A stretch of 64,000 nucleotides of DNA from NCBI RefSeq assembly GCF_000019185.1, contig NC_010334.1, positions 1,426,001-1,490,000 of the forward strand, given 5' to 3'. The position numbers were made by a program, and so were the translations under genes. Numbering within the stretch: the stretch's first letter is position 1; the number at the start of each line of letters is the position of its first letter. This DNA is from Shewanella halifaxensis HAW-EB4. Its GTDB lineage: Bacteria > Pseudomonadota > Gammaproteobacteria > Enterobacterales > Shewanellaceae. Of the stretch, positions 7,681 to 15,920 are shown piece after piece. The notes below the pieces were generated by a model that was given only the letters and a program-made list of their open reading frames with translations, did not search any database and was not told the origin of the DNA.

Positions 7681-9597
7681 ATGCATTACAAACTTAAGCT
7701 ATTAGCCCTCGCTTTATCTGTTATCTCTCCTTTAACTTTCGCAGATGAAATTGAAAAGATCACCGTCCACGGTTTACAACATCATGACGATGGTACCTAC
7801 ACAAATGTCTACTTAGGCAGCGATGTTACGGTTATCAGTAATGAGATGATCCAGTCTGCTGGTGGCGTGGATATCAATAAGATCCTGAGTCAGTTCGTTC
7901 CGGGTTTGTTCGCTAATGGGCGGGCTGGGCGTCATACCGATACCGATTACTCGCTGCAAGGTAGCCGACCACAAGATATTCTTTGGCTGTTAGACGGTAA
8001 TCGATTAAATAACCGCCTCTACGGCTCAACCTATACCGATAGCATCAATCCTATGATGATCGAACGTATAGAGGTGATTAAAGGCTCCCAGAGTGTGCTT
8101 TTTGGCTCTGAAGCGATTGCGGGGGTCATTAATATCATCACTAAAAGCTATCAAGGTAGCGATGCTGGAGAATTGAGCCTCGCCGCAGACACTTTGCCTA
8201 GCTATGACCTCTCTGGTTTTGTAAGCAGTGAAATCGACTCGTTTCAATTGAGTTTAGCGGCAAGCTCAAGTCAGTCTGAAGGTTATGCGCTCTGGCCCGA
8301 TGAAGAGTACTCTCCAACAGCAGTGTTAGATAAAGAGCGCGGCTATCAAATGAATAACCTAAATGCCAAGCTTCGCTGGTCGCTCAGTGATGCTCAGCAG
8401 CTTACCGTTTTTGCCCAATATAGCGATGGACTGCTTGAGCGCCCCTTAGCCTATGACGCGATTTTAAGTGAGAATGACCGTAAGCAAACCATTGCCTATG
8501 CAGATTGGCAGCTACAAGTTTCTGAACAATTTCTGCTGCAAGCTAAGGTTAACTACCAGCACTGGGATTCGCACTACAGTGAAATAACCTTGGATGAGAA
8601 GGGGAACGCCGAGGTGACATACTGGCAGCAATATTGGGGTTTTAAAGATCTAGGAGCTTCGGTGACGGCGAATTATCAAACTGAGGCGGGAAGTCAGTGG
8701 ATTTTTGGTGGTCAATATGAAGAGTTTGAAGGCGCCGATGAGGTGATGCTATTTACTGCAGAAAAAGACCAAAGCTACTCGTTATTTAGTCAGTACCAAC
8801 CTGAGATCGATGCCTTGCCCGATACGCAGTTATCAGTTGGTGCTAGGGTTAATCATCTAGCAAACGATGAAACCATCTGGGTCGCTAATCTAGCCTTAAC
8901 TCAGGATATTACTCAGCGGCTGCAGTTTAAGGCGAGCCTAGGTAATGGATATCGTCAACCTACCGCCTCAGAGCTCCACTCCCAAGTCGGAACGCTAGGT
9001 AATGCCGACCTTATAGCCGAAACGAGCAACAGCATTAATCTAGGTGTCCATTATCAAGGTGATATCTCTCTCACAGTTGATGGATTCTGGCGCAGTATCG
9101 ATAACCTAATAGAGCCTCGCGCCATCACAGGGGCTGAATTTATCTACGATAATCTCGATGCCCGTGTTGAGAGTTATGGTATCGATCTACATCTTGTAAC
9201 CGAGTTGTCGTCGCAGCTACTAATGGAGCTGAGTGGTAGTTATGCCTCTGCAGAACGGCAGGATACTGGGGAGCAGATTGAGCGGGTGCCTGAATATACC
9301 GGATTTGCGAAATTGAGCTACGATGTCAATGACGATATAGCTGTTTGGGTAAGCGGTCAGTATGTTGGTGAGTTTGTCGATTATGGCCTTATCGCGGGTG
9401 ATTACCTACTAGCCAATGTCGGCATTCAAGCCTGGATAACAGAGCAGCAGGATCAACAACTCTCTCTTACTGTCGATAACTTGTTTGATAGTGAGGTGAC
9501 CCAAAGTATTTTTAAGCACGGCCATAAAGCGCAGTACCCTATCGCCAGCTTAGGTGCCCCCCGCACATTGCAGCTGCAATATCGTTACCTATTTTAG
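7681..9597 (+). CDS. TonB-dependent outer membrane receptor
   Basis: A 638-residue outer membrane receptor. The signal peptide MHYKLKLLALALSVISPLTFA is cleaved before DEIEKITVHG, which may hold the TonB box. The plug domain (to about residue 160) contains the motif IERIEVIKGSQSVLFGSEA and IAGVINIITK. The remainder is a 22-strand-type barrel ending in YRYLF with the terminal Phe needed for outer membrane insertion. Size and plug resemble the BtuB/siderophore-receptor group, but no cobalamin riboswitch or Fur box was seen upstream, so the substrate is unassigned. A CRP-like site precedes the gene. No uptake transporter genes are adjacent. Confidence 0.9.
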   Translation: MHYKLKLLALALSVISPLTFADEIEKITVHGLQHHDDGTYTNVYLGSDVTVISNEMIQSAGGVDINKILSQFVPGLFANGRAGRHTDTDYSLQGSRPQDILWLLDGNRLNNRLYGSTYTDSINPMMIERIEVIKGSQSVLFGSEAIAGVINIITKSYQGSDAGELSLAADTLPSYDLSGFVSSEIDSFQLSLAASSSQSEGYALWPDEEYSPTAVLDKERGYQMNNLNAKLRWSLSDAQQLTVFAQYSDGLLERPLAYDAILSENDRKQTIAYADWQLQVSEQFLLQAKVNYQHWDSHYSEITLDEKGNAEVTYWQQYWGFKDLGASVTANYQTEAGSQWIFGGQYEEFEGADEVMLFTAEKDQSYSLFSQYQPEIDALPDTQLSVGARVNHLANDETIWVANLALTQDITQRLQFKASLGNGYRQPTASELHSQVGTLGNADLIAETSNSINLGVHYQGDISLTVDGFWRSIDNLIEPRAITGAEFIYDNLDARVESYGIDLHLVTELSSQLLMELSGSYASAERQDTGEQIERVPEYTGFAKLSYDVNDDIAVWVSGQYVGEFVDYGLIAGDYLLANVGIQAWITEQQDQQLSLTVDNLFDSEVTQSIFKHGHKAQYPIASLGAPRTLQLQYRYLF

Positions 9598-9895
9598 TTT
9601 GGTCTGCCGCTGAGCGACTATCGGCTCGGCATGAAGGCGGGGTGAGCCTTTTGCAAACCCCTTACAAGTTCACCTCAGCTAGGGTGACAAAATCGAAAAC
9701 TGGCAGATATTAACTATGCTTGTATTGTTTAAGTTAATTGTTTGACTGTGTTTTTGTATCAATTGCGTTAGTATGTCGTCCGTTACCTTTTAGCCATTAA
9801 TCACTGATATCGGTTGGGAATACAGTTATATGCGGTTGAATATGATGCTTATCATCTAAACCATAGCAGAGTGTAATGGGCGAGATAGGTGAAAC

Positions 9896-10498
9896 ATGAT
9901 GACAAAGTTAACACTCGTTTTGATTATTACCATACTCTTGTCGGCGGCCCTAGGGGCCCAGCCGTGGCAAGATAGCGATCTTGATGGCGTACCAGATCTG
10001 AAAGATGCTTGTGCGGCGACGCCGCCTAACACAGTGGTCGATGCCAATGGTTGTGAGAAAGCACTTGCCAATGAGCGAGGACTGACCCCGTCAATTGCTA
10101 TCACGCCAGACTTATGTCTAAGGACGAACGGTGGCAAGCGATATCCTGCGGTATGTACAAAGCTGTCATCTATTGCGGTTAAGTTTGAGTTTGCCCGTGC
10201 AGATGTTCTACTCAGCCAGGCTCAGACGCTTGAGGTGATAGCGCGCTGGCTTAAATCGACTGGGGGGGATTTACTGCTCGTTGGTCATACGGATTCGGTA
10301 GGTAGCCCCGCTTATAATTTACAGCTGTCATTTGAGCGAGCGGAACAGGTTAAAAATGTATTAGTCGAGCAGTTTGGTTTGCTTGCGAGCAGATTTCAGG
10401 TGGTTGGTGTTGGCAGTGCAGAGCCTATCGCCGATAACCGAACTCGACAGGGGCGAGAGCAGAATCGTCGAGTCGAGTTTTTAGTTATTGTTCAATAG
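9896..10498 (+). CDS. OmpA-family protein with calcium-binding type 3 repeat
   Basis: A 200-residue exported protein. A signal peptide covers about residues 1-20 (ending LSAALGAQ). It is followed by a thrombospondin type 3-like repeat DSDLDGVPDLKDAC (calcium-binding Asp spacing) and VDANGC. From about residue 95 it has an OmpA C-terminal peptidoglycan-binding domain: FEFARADVLLSQAQTLEVIA, LVGHTDSVGSPAYNLQLSFE with the key Asp, and RQGREQNRRVEFLV. There is no N-terminal barrel, so it is probably periplasmic or anchored through its mature N-terminus. It is 29 bases upstream of mscS and may be co-transcribed. Confidence 0.88.
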   Translation: MMTKLTLVLIITILLSAALGAQPWQDSDLDGVPDLKDACAATPPNTVVDANGCEKALANERGLTPSIAITPDLCLRTNGGKRYPAVCTKLSSIAVKFEFARADVLLSQAQTLEVIARWLKSTGGDLLLVGHTDSVGSPAYNLQLSFERAEQVKNVLVEQFGLLASRFQVVGVGSAEPIADNRTRQGREQNRRVEFLVIVQ

Positions 10499-10527
10499 TT
10501 TTATCTTAAATTTGAGGGAGTATATAA

Positions 10528-11352
10528 ATGGATAACTTGCAAGGTTTAATGGAGCAAGCACCAGAGTTAATCGTCACCTACGGCATGAAAGTACTGTTTG
10601 CGATTATCATATTTGTCATCGGTAAGTTCCTGTCGAAAGTCGCAAAAAAAATAACGACAAAAATACTCAACAAACGTAAGGTCGATACTACCGTTGTCTC
10701 GTTTGTTGCCAATATTGCTTGGGCATTGGTGTTTGTATTTACCATAGTGGCAACCCTTGGCCAAATTGGTGTGCAAACCGCATCGTTAGTGGCTGTAATT
10801 GGTGCTGCGGGCTTGGCAGTTGGCTTAGCGTTACAAGGTTCACTGTCTAACTTTGCTGCAGGCGTATTGATGGTGCTATTTAGACCATGCCGAGTCGGCG
10901 ACTATGTGGAAGCTGCTGGGATTGCGGGGACGGTTGATGAAATCACAATCTTCTCAACGCGCTTACTGACTCCAGATAATAAGCTTGTTATTGCACCCAA
11001 CTCAGCCATGATGAATGGCACAATCGTTAACTATTCAGCCATGGAGACGCGTCGCTTAGATTTGGTGATTGGGGTTTCTTATGATGCGAACTTAGCCGAG
11101 ACCAAGAAGGTATTAACTCACATCCTCGATAACAGTCAGTATGTACTCAAAGACCCGGCCTACACAGTGGCTGTATCAGAATTGGCTGATTCGTCGGTGA
11201 ACTTTGTGGTTCGCCCTTGGGTTAAAGGCGCAGATTACTGGCCAGCGCACTTTGAAATTCTAGAGCAAATTAAGAATGCCTTAGATGAAGCGGGAATTGG
11301 TATTCCATATCCGCAGATGGATCTCTATGTAAAAGAGACGCCAGCGGCTTAA
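10528..11352 (+). CDS. mscS: Small-conductance mechanosensitive channel MscS
   Basis: A 274-residue MscS channel, close to the E. coli length of 286. There are three N-terminal membrane helices. The pore helix TM3 is GAAGLAVGLALQGSLSNFAA, with the alternating Ala/Gly pattern and the Gln-Gly kink characteristic of MscS. The cytoplasmic vestibule includes VLFRPCRVGDYVE and a C-terminal beta barrel. It gates on membrane tension to release solutes after hypo-osmotic shock. The ATG is preceded by GAGGGAG. The terminator follows directly. Confidence 0.95.
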   Translation: MDNLQGLMEQAPELIVTYGMKVLFAIIIFVIGKFLSKVAKKITTKILNKRKVDTTVVSFVANIAWALVFVFTIVATLGQIGVQTASLVAVIGAAGLAVGLALQGSLSNFAAGVLMVLFRPCRVGDYVEAAGIAGTVDEITIFSTRLLTPDNKLVIAPNSAMMNGTIVNYSAMETRRLDLVIGVSYDANLAETKKVLTHILDNSQYVLKDPAYTVAVSELADSSVNFVVRPWVKGADYWPAHFEILEQIKNALDEAGIGIPYPQMDLYVKETPAA

Positions 11353-11383
11353 GTTGAGCCATCTTCACTGGTCAGTAGGTAAT

Positions 11384-11414
11384 AAAAAAGGTCGGCATAT
11401 GCCGACCTTTTTCT
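11384..11414. terminator. Bidirectional terminator between mscS and the TRIC gene
   Basis: AAAAAAGGTCGGCAT / ATGCCGACCTTTTT is a perfect palindromic stem with A and T runs on both sides, placed between two convergent genes. Confidence 0.9.
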
Positions 11415-11444
11415 CTCTTTCAAACTAGCATATTTAAAACTAGC

Positions 11445-12092
11445 TTAATGCGCGTTGTCTGATTGATATTGGTAATCAAACTTGGGCATAGACCATTTGT
11501 AGCGAATGGCTAGCATTCTAAAGCTAAAGCCAAACACTAGAGATATGGACAGATTAATCCATTCTGGGACGCCGTAAAACTTCATCGCCACATAGGCTGA
11601 TGCAGTCAAAAGGGCAACCAAAGCATAGAGCTCTTTCTTAAAGATCAGCGGCACTTGGTTACAAAGAATATCTCTAATGACGCCGCCAAAGACACCCGTT
11701 ACCACGCCCATCACTATCGCTATCTCGGGGCTAAAGCCTAGCACTAGCGTCTTTTGCGCGCCGATAATCGAAAATACCGCTAAGCCAACGGCGTCGATGG
11801 CTAAAAAAAGTTTAGACAGATGACGCATAACTGGCGCTATCATTACCGTCAGTAATGAGGCTGCAGCAATGGCAATCAAGTAATGGACATTTTCAATCCA
11901 AACTAATGGGTAGTTACCGAGTAAAATATCGCGCAACGTGCCACCACCTATCGCGGTAACGCAACCTATTATGACTACACCAAACAGGTCCATCTGTTTT
12001 TTACCTGCAGCCAGAGCACCTGTCATCGCCTCGGCAAGAATACCGATAAGCCACAAAAAGCCGATAACTTTAACTTCTAACATATTTTGCAC
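11445..12092 (-). CDS. TRIC-type cation channel family protein (YicG-like)
   Basis: A 215-residue inner membrane protein with seven predicted helices in two repeated halves. Each half carries the family glycine motif: GCVTAIGGGTLRDILLGN in the first and GVVTGVFGGVIRDILCN in the second. This is the UPF0126/TRIC family, of which bacterial members form trimeric K+-selective channels in structural studies. Physiological role here is unknown. It is convergent with mscS and divergent from ltaE, and appears monocistronic. Confidence 0.88.
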   Translation of the reverse strand: MQNMLEVKVIGFLWLIGILAEAMTGALAAGKKQMDLFGVVIIGCVTAIGGGTLRDILLGNYPLVWIENVHYLIAIAAASLLTVMIAPVMRHLSKLFLAIDAVGLAVFSIIGAQKTLVLGFSPEIAIVMGVVTGVFGGVIRDILCNQVPLIFKKELYALVALLTASAYVAMKFYGVPEWINLSISLVFGFSFRMLAIRYKWSMPKFDYQYQSDNAH

Positions 12093-12421
12093 TAGCTAAA
12101 TAAAAGGAAGATGATTCTGCCTCTTTTTACGCCAAAAATACAATGATAAAAGCTATGTTTATTCATTATATTTTCTAATGCATTTTTTGTTGGCATTCTA
12201 ATTTTACTGGCTATTGCTGGGTTTTGAGTGAGTTTTAAATTAGATTTATCCTTTAATTGTATTTATATTTGTTAAATTTACACGCTATACCTATAAGTTG
12301 TGCGTTACTTAGTGTTTTCTTATGTTTGTAAACTTTACATTTTGAACTGGTAGTTCATTACACTCCGCAGTAATATTGCCCTTTGTTTGATAATTCCAGA
12401 ATTAGATACTTGAGGTTAACA
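12093..12421. other. Intergenic region between TRIC gene and ltaE
   Basis: About 330 AT-rich bases between divergent genes. They must contain both promoters; several TATA-like stretches exist, but I could not choose convincing -35/-10 pairs. No hairpin, repeat or small ORF with a good ribosome site was seen. Confidence 0.5.
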
Positions 12422-13438
12422 ATGATTGATTTTCGCAGTGATACGGTCACTAAGCCTACGGCAGCTATGCGCGTCGCGATTAGTCAGGCTGAAGTTGGGG
12501 ATGATGTTTATGGCGATGACCCAAGTGTTAACTATCTTGAAGAGATGGCAGCTGAAATGTTTGGCTATGACAATGCACTATTTACCTCTTCAGGGACTCA
12601 AGCAAACTTGCTTGCATTAATGGGACATTGCGAGCGTGGTGACGAATATCTATGCGGCCAACAGGCACATAACTATAAGTTTGAGGGCGGCGGTGCGGCA
12701 GTGCTAGGCAGTATTCAGCCTCAACCTTTAACCAATCAGGCTGATGGCAGCATTCTTTTAAGCGATATCGAAGCTGCGATTAAACCTGACGATATCCACT
12801 TTGCACGTACACGTTTACTGAGCTTAGAAAACACCATCGGCGGTAAGATAGTGCCGCAGGAGTACTTGGCTTCGGCACAGGCATTAGCTTTCGAGCGCGG
12901 TTTGAAAATTCACCTCGATGGTGCACGCGTGGCTAACGCTGCAGTGGCGCAAAATATACCTATGACCGCCATTACTCAGTATTTTGACTCGGTATCTATC
13001 TGTCTTTCTAAGGGATTATGTGCCCCTGTAGGCTCAATACTATTGGGTGATGAACGCCTAATTACCAAGGCGAGACGCTGGCGTAAGGTATTAGGTGGCG
13101 GTATGCGTCAAGCTGGTATTCTAGCGTCTGCAGCTACGCTTGCGTTAACCGAACAGGTTGAGCGCTTAGCTGAGGATCACGATAATGCTGCTTATCTAGC
13201 TGCGGAGCTTGCAACTATTGAAGGCTTCGAGGTCGATATGTCACAAGTGCAGACCAATATGGTGTTTGCAGTGGTGAGTGACAAAATAGATACTAAAGCG
13301 CTCGCGCTTGAGCTAAAGGCTAAAGGTATTTTACTGAGCCCAGGTAAAACGATCCGCTTGGTGACTCATGCCGATATTTCTAGAGCCAATATCACGCACT
13401 TTATTAGCGAATTAAAGGGACTGCTAAAAGGCTGTTAA
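12422..13438 (+). CDS. ltaE: Low-specificity L-threonine aldolase
   Basis: PLP enzyme that cleaves L-threonine and L-allo-threonine to glycine and acetaldehyde; cytoplasmic. The 338-residue product begins MIDFRSDTVTKPT, the conserved family N-terminus. The open frame extends 13 codons upstream, but GAGG at proper spacing precedes this ATG. Seen: SSGTQANLLALMGHC, the Asp of HLDGARVANAA, and the PLP lysine in SICLSKGLCAPVGS. It has its own terminator. Confidence 0.94.
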   Translation: MIDFRSDTVTKPTAAMRVAISQAEVGDDVYGDDPSVNYLEEMAAEMFGYDNALFTSSGTQANLLALMGHCERGDEYLCGQQAHNYKFEGGGAAVLGSIQPQPLTNQADGSILLSDIEAAIKPDDIHFARTRLLSLENTIGGKIVPQEYLASAQALAFERGLKIHLDGARVANAAVAQNIPMTAITQYFDSVSICLSKGLCAPVGSILLGDERLITKARRWRKVLGGGMRQAGILASAATLALTEQVERLAEDHDNAAYLAAELATIEGFEVDMSQVQTNMVFAVVSDKIDTKALALELKAKGILLSPGKTIRLVTHADISRANITHFISELKGLLKGC

Positions 13439-13462
13439 TCCGCGATTACTTATCTTAAATAT

Positions 13463-13497
13463 AAAAAACCTAGGCTAAGCCTAGGTTTTTGTTTTTA
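13463..13497. terminator. Bidirectional terminator after ltaE
   Basis: AAAAAACCTAGGCT / AGCCTAGGTTTTT is a near-perfect palindrome with A and T runs on both sides, between convergent ltaE and a small lipoprotein gene. Confidence 0.9.
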
Positions 13498-13534
13498 GTC
13501 ACAAACTTGAGTTGGCAGTTATTATCAACCGGAT

Positions 13535-13744
13535 TTAATCTTCGCTAAGATCTTCCTTGACTGATTTGACGGCATCTCTAGAGGCATGGCCAATGGCGCG
13601 GGTAGTGTCTCGAGTCGCATGACCAATATCTGTCGTCACTTCCTTCGTTGTGTGGCCAATTTGTCGTCCAGCGTCTTTTAGCTCTGCGCAGCCTGAGATC
13701 ATTAAGCTACATAATAGTGCAGCAACTAAACTTATCTGTTTCAT
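13535..13744 (-). CDS. Small lipoprotein with 11-residue IGHA(T/S)RD repeats
   Basis: A 69-residue predicted lipoprotein of unknown function. The signal peptide ends in lipobox ISGC, giving Cys19, followed by AELKDAG. The mature part is three consecutive 11-residue repeats with the core IGHTTKEVT, IGHATRDTT and IGHASRDAV, then an acidic tail KEDLSED. Hendecad repeats of this kind favour an amphipathic helix or coiled coil, so it may lie on a membrane or form a bundle, somewhat like Lpp or entericidin-type proteins; this is inference. A GAGG-type site precedes the ATG. Confidence 0.78.
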   Translation of the reverse strand: MKQISLVAALLCSLMISGCAELKDAGRQIGHTTKEVTTDIGHATRDTTRAIGHASRDAVKSVKEDLSED

Positions 13745-13958
13745 TGAGGAGTCGTCTCTTTCTTATCATATTGCTGACATAGTGCCAGTATTGTTTAAAT
13801 TGCGCTAGGGCAGAACATCACGTTATCAAAATCCAAATACCTATATTTGTGTTTGCCTTTGAATAAAGGTTAGTTGGCCTTTGAATGAAGGCTGGTTACA
13901 TTTTGTTTTGTTCGGTGTTATATGGCTGTGAGTACTAAATTGATGCTTTAGAGTTATT

Positions 13959-14134
13959 AATCGCCTCCAGCGGGGTATGTGCAGATACTGCTGTGACATG
14001 CAGCAAGTCCGTCCTTGGAAGCTCGACCATGACGTCCATGTCATGGACGGTCACGGCCGCATCTACACTGGATAATTGGTGCATTTATTTAGCCGTGGTG
14101 GTTCGATTTCTAACTTGGAAATGCCCCAAAGTGT
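13959..14134 (-). repeat. Copy D1 of the dispersed hairpin repeat
   Basis: Nearly identical to copy D2 about 202 bases downstream. On the minus strand it reads GTGTAGATGCGGCCGTG, a hairpin (14027-14046) CCATGAC-(A)TGGA(C)-GTCATGG, then GAGCTTCCAAGGACGGAC, TTGCAGC and CTGCACAT. The short frames crossing it have no ribosome site and are not taken as genes. Confidence 0.85.
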
Positions 14135-14160
14135 GTTTACCTTTGAATAAAGGTGAACCT

Positions 14161-14338
14161 AATCGCCTGCAGCGGGCATATGTGCAGACACTGCCGTGAC
14201 ACGCTGCAAGTCCGTCCTTGGAAGCTCGGCCATGACGTCCATGTCATGGACGGTCACGGCCGCATCTACATTGGATAATTGGTGCATTTATTTAGCCGTG
14301 GTGGTTCGGTTTCAAACTTGGAAATGCCCCAAAGTTGG
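14161..14338 (-). repeat. Copy D2 of the dispersed hairpin repeat
   Basis: Tandem partner of D1 with the same hairpin at 14230-14249 and the same flanks, differing at scattered positions. Both copies end near TGCCCCAAAGT, which recurs a third time at about 14632. Confidence 0.85.
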
Positions 14339-14373
14339 TTTGCCTTGGAACTATCAAGCTTCGCTTGACCAAA

Positions 14374-14400
14374 GTCGTGGCGCTTCGCCCACACCCGAGC
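14374..14400. repeat. 27-bp sequence repeated inverted at 49206-49232
   Basis: GTCGTGGCGCTTCGCCCACA and the next seven bases occur exactly, in reverse complement, 35 kb away. Both places lie beside hairpin-repeat copies, but on opposite sides of them relative to repeat orientation. Confidence 0.9.
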
Positions 14401-14489
14401 CAAGGGGGAAAGCGCTTGTCCCCCTTAACAAACCCTCAGCGCCCCGACGGAGTTACATGCATTAGATAGTGCCTCACTCATTTTCGAAA

Positions 14490-14560
14490 ATCACTATCGC
14501 CTCATATTCGCCGTCCATGGCTCATCTAAGGCTACCTTGGCATCCATGCCTCGCTCACGT
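14490..14560 (-). repeat. Copy F (degenerate) of the dispersed hairpin repeat
   Basis: On the minus strand GAGGCATGGATGCC forms a short hairpin GGCA-TGGA-TGCC (14539-14550) and is followed by GATGAGCCATGGACGG, matching the GAGC...GGACG block after the hairpin in other copies. The rest of 14401-14982 holds no recognisable gene. Confidence 0.5.
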
Positions 14561-14982
14561 GATTTGTCTTCAATGACCTCGGCAACTCCGATGGGGGATT
14601 GGTGTTTTCTGCATGTGTCGTAACTTACTTTTGCCCCAAAGTGAGTTTCGCAGTTCAAAAGGTAAATAGGGCGAGTATAGCTTTGTCTATAGGAAAGCTA
14701 ATCTGAAAGGCACTTACTCAAAATAGTCACGTTCAATCGTGAAGTGCACAATCTAGAAGATATGCCTTTCTCGTCTTTTTAAATTAAGGCATATTTTTAG
14801 CTTTGTATAAATCCCTTGATTGTCACGTGAATTAAAGGTTAGAAGTCGCTGATACAAGCATGCCCAATAACCTGAGTGATCGAGCATGGATATTTCTAGT
14901 TAGCCTGAGAACTAACAATAGTCCTTAGTAACAGTTCTTAGGGTTTTTACTTGGAATAAGCCGTTATAATAAATCGCTGGAA

Positions 14983-15516
14983 TTAGAGATTGTACTTAGC
15001 TTTAACCTGTTCGATTAGCTCAGCCCATTGAGAATGCTTTTGCAAACTTTGCTGTAGATCGCCCCATTCCATCATCGTGTCTTCCATAGACACCTTATTA
15101 CCAATACGTAGCTGATCTAGATAGGCGAAAGCCGAGGCGCGATAATTAGCCATGCAGTGGATAATTATGTCTTTGTCACGGTTCTTGTCCATCACCTCGA
15201 AGAAAGCTTCCACCTGCTCAACTTTTGGATTTATCCAATCGACTGGAATGTAGACATATTCCATTCCTGCATCGGTAACCAGTTTGGCTTCATCCGCGTG
15301 AGAATCCTTTTGCTCATCAGGCATTAGGTTAATCACCAACTGTACACCTGCTTTACTTAGAGTGTTAAACTGTGTTTCTGTAGGTAAACCTGCGGTTAAA
15401 ATCTTAGAGTTGAGCTGCTGATAATCTTTAATCTCATTTAACTCTGGCAACGGGGTGATGTTAGCATGGCTAAAGCCAGTAAATAGTAATAAAGAGAGTA
15501 GCGTTGATTTTTTCAT
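14983..15516 (-). CDS. Exported protein tyrosine phosphatase-like protein
   Basis: A 177-residue protein with a signal peptide (MKKSTLLSLLLFTGFSHA) and a dual-specificity-phosphatase-like fold. Seen: LNSKILTAGLPTETQF near residue 35, VQLVINLMPDEQKDS, and the active-site-like loop IIHCMANYRASAFAYLDQL near residue 122. The loop spaces Cys and Arg by four residues, one fewer than the classical CX5R, and I believe this variant is normal for this bacterial subfamily (not checked). Predicted periplasmic. It is monocistronic, and its substrate is unknown. Confidence 0.8.
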   Translation of the reverse strand: MKKSTLLSLLLFTGFSHANITPLPELNEIKDYQQLNSKILTAGLPTETQFNTLSKAGVQLVINLMPDEQKDSHADEAKLVTDAGMEYVYIPVDWINPKVEQVEAFFEVMDKNRDKDIIIHCMANYRASAFAYLDQLRIGNKVSMEDTMMEWGDLQQSLQKHSQWAELIEQVKAKYNL

Positions 15517-15854
15517 TTTTTATTCCAGGAATTAATTTGCTAAATAAGGCATTCAATCAAGAGTATTAGTTCACTAGGATTTTAAAATGTTTGAGATAAC
15601 ACCCAAACAAAGACCTTTGCATTCAAGATCACCATTAAATCCGTACAGTTAAACTCGTATTACATGTATAAAGTCGAAAGGCTAGTCAGTCACCACAGTG
15701 ATAAGATATCAGACTTAGTAGAGAGGGGCGGAGTGCAGATTGAGTATTACAAAACGTCTAACGGTATAAAAACGATGTTAGGAAATTTTGACCCATAAAC
15801 CGAATAAGACGTTATCGAGCATCCAGTTGTAATACATTTTTTAATGTCAGAAGT
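15517..15854. other. Intergenic region upstream of the interrupted repeat
   Basis: About 340 bases between the phosphatase gene start and the left half of repeat copy A. I see no ORF with a ribosome site and no strong hairpin. The promoter for the phosphatase gene should be at the left edge. Confidence 0.5.
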
Positions 15855-15920
15855 GGCTTTTAGAGCCTTAACTTTAACTTGTTTCTGTCCATAAACGAGC
15901 TAGGGTTTTAGCCATAACTC
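15855..15920 (+). repeat. Copy A of the hairpin repeat, left part (interrupted by the IS)
   Basis: CTTTTAGAGCCTTA and TTTCTGTCCA here match the same words before copy C (48602-48634), and TAGGG-TTTAGCC matches the sequence before copy B. The last 16 bases are the target duplication of the IS; the repeat resumes at 17674. Confidence 0.75.

Noticed and set aside
13993..14465. Short plus-strand frames inside copies D1 and D2 with nearly the same translation
   Set aside because: The likeness follows from the DNA repeat itself. They have no ribosome site, the composition is not protein-like and the hairpin lies in their middle.
13841..14470. CRISPR array
   Set aside because: Only two long, about 175-base repeats with a short gap; no short regular repeats with spacers.
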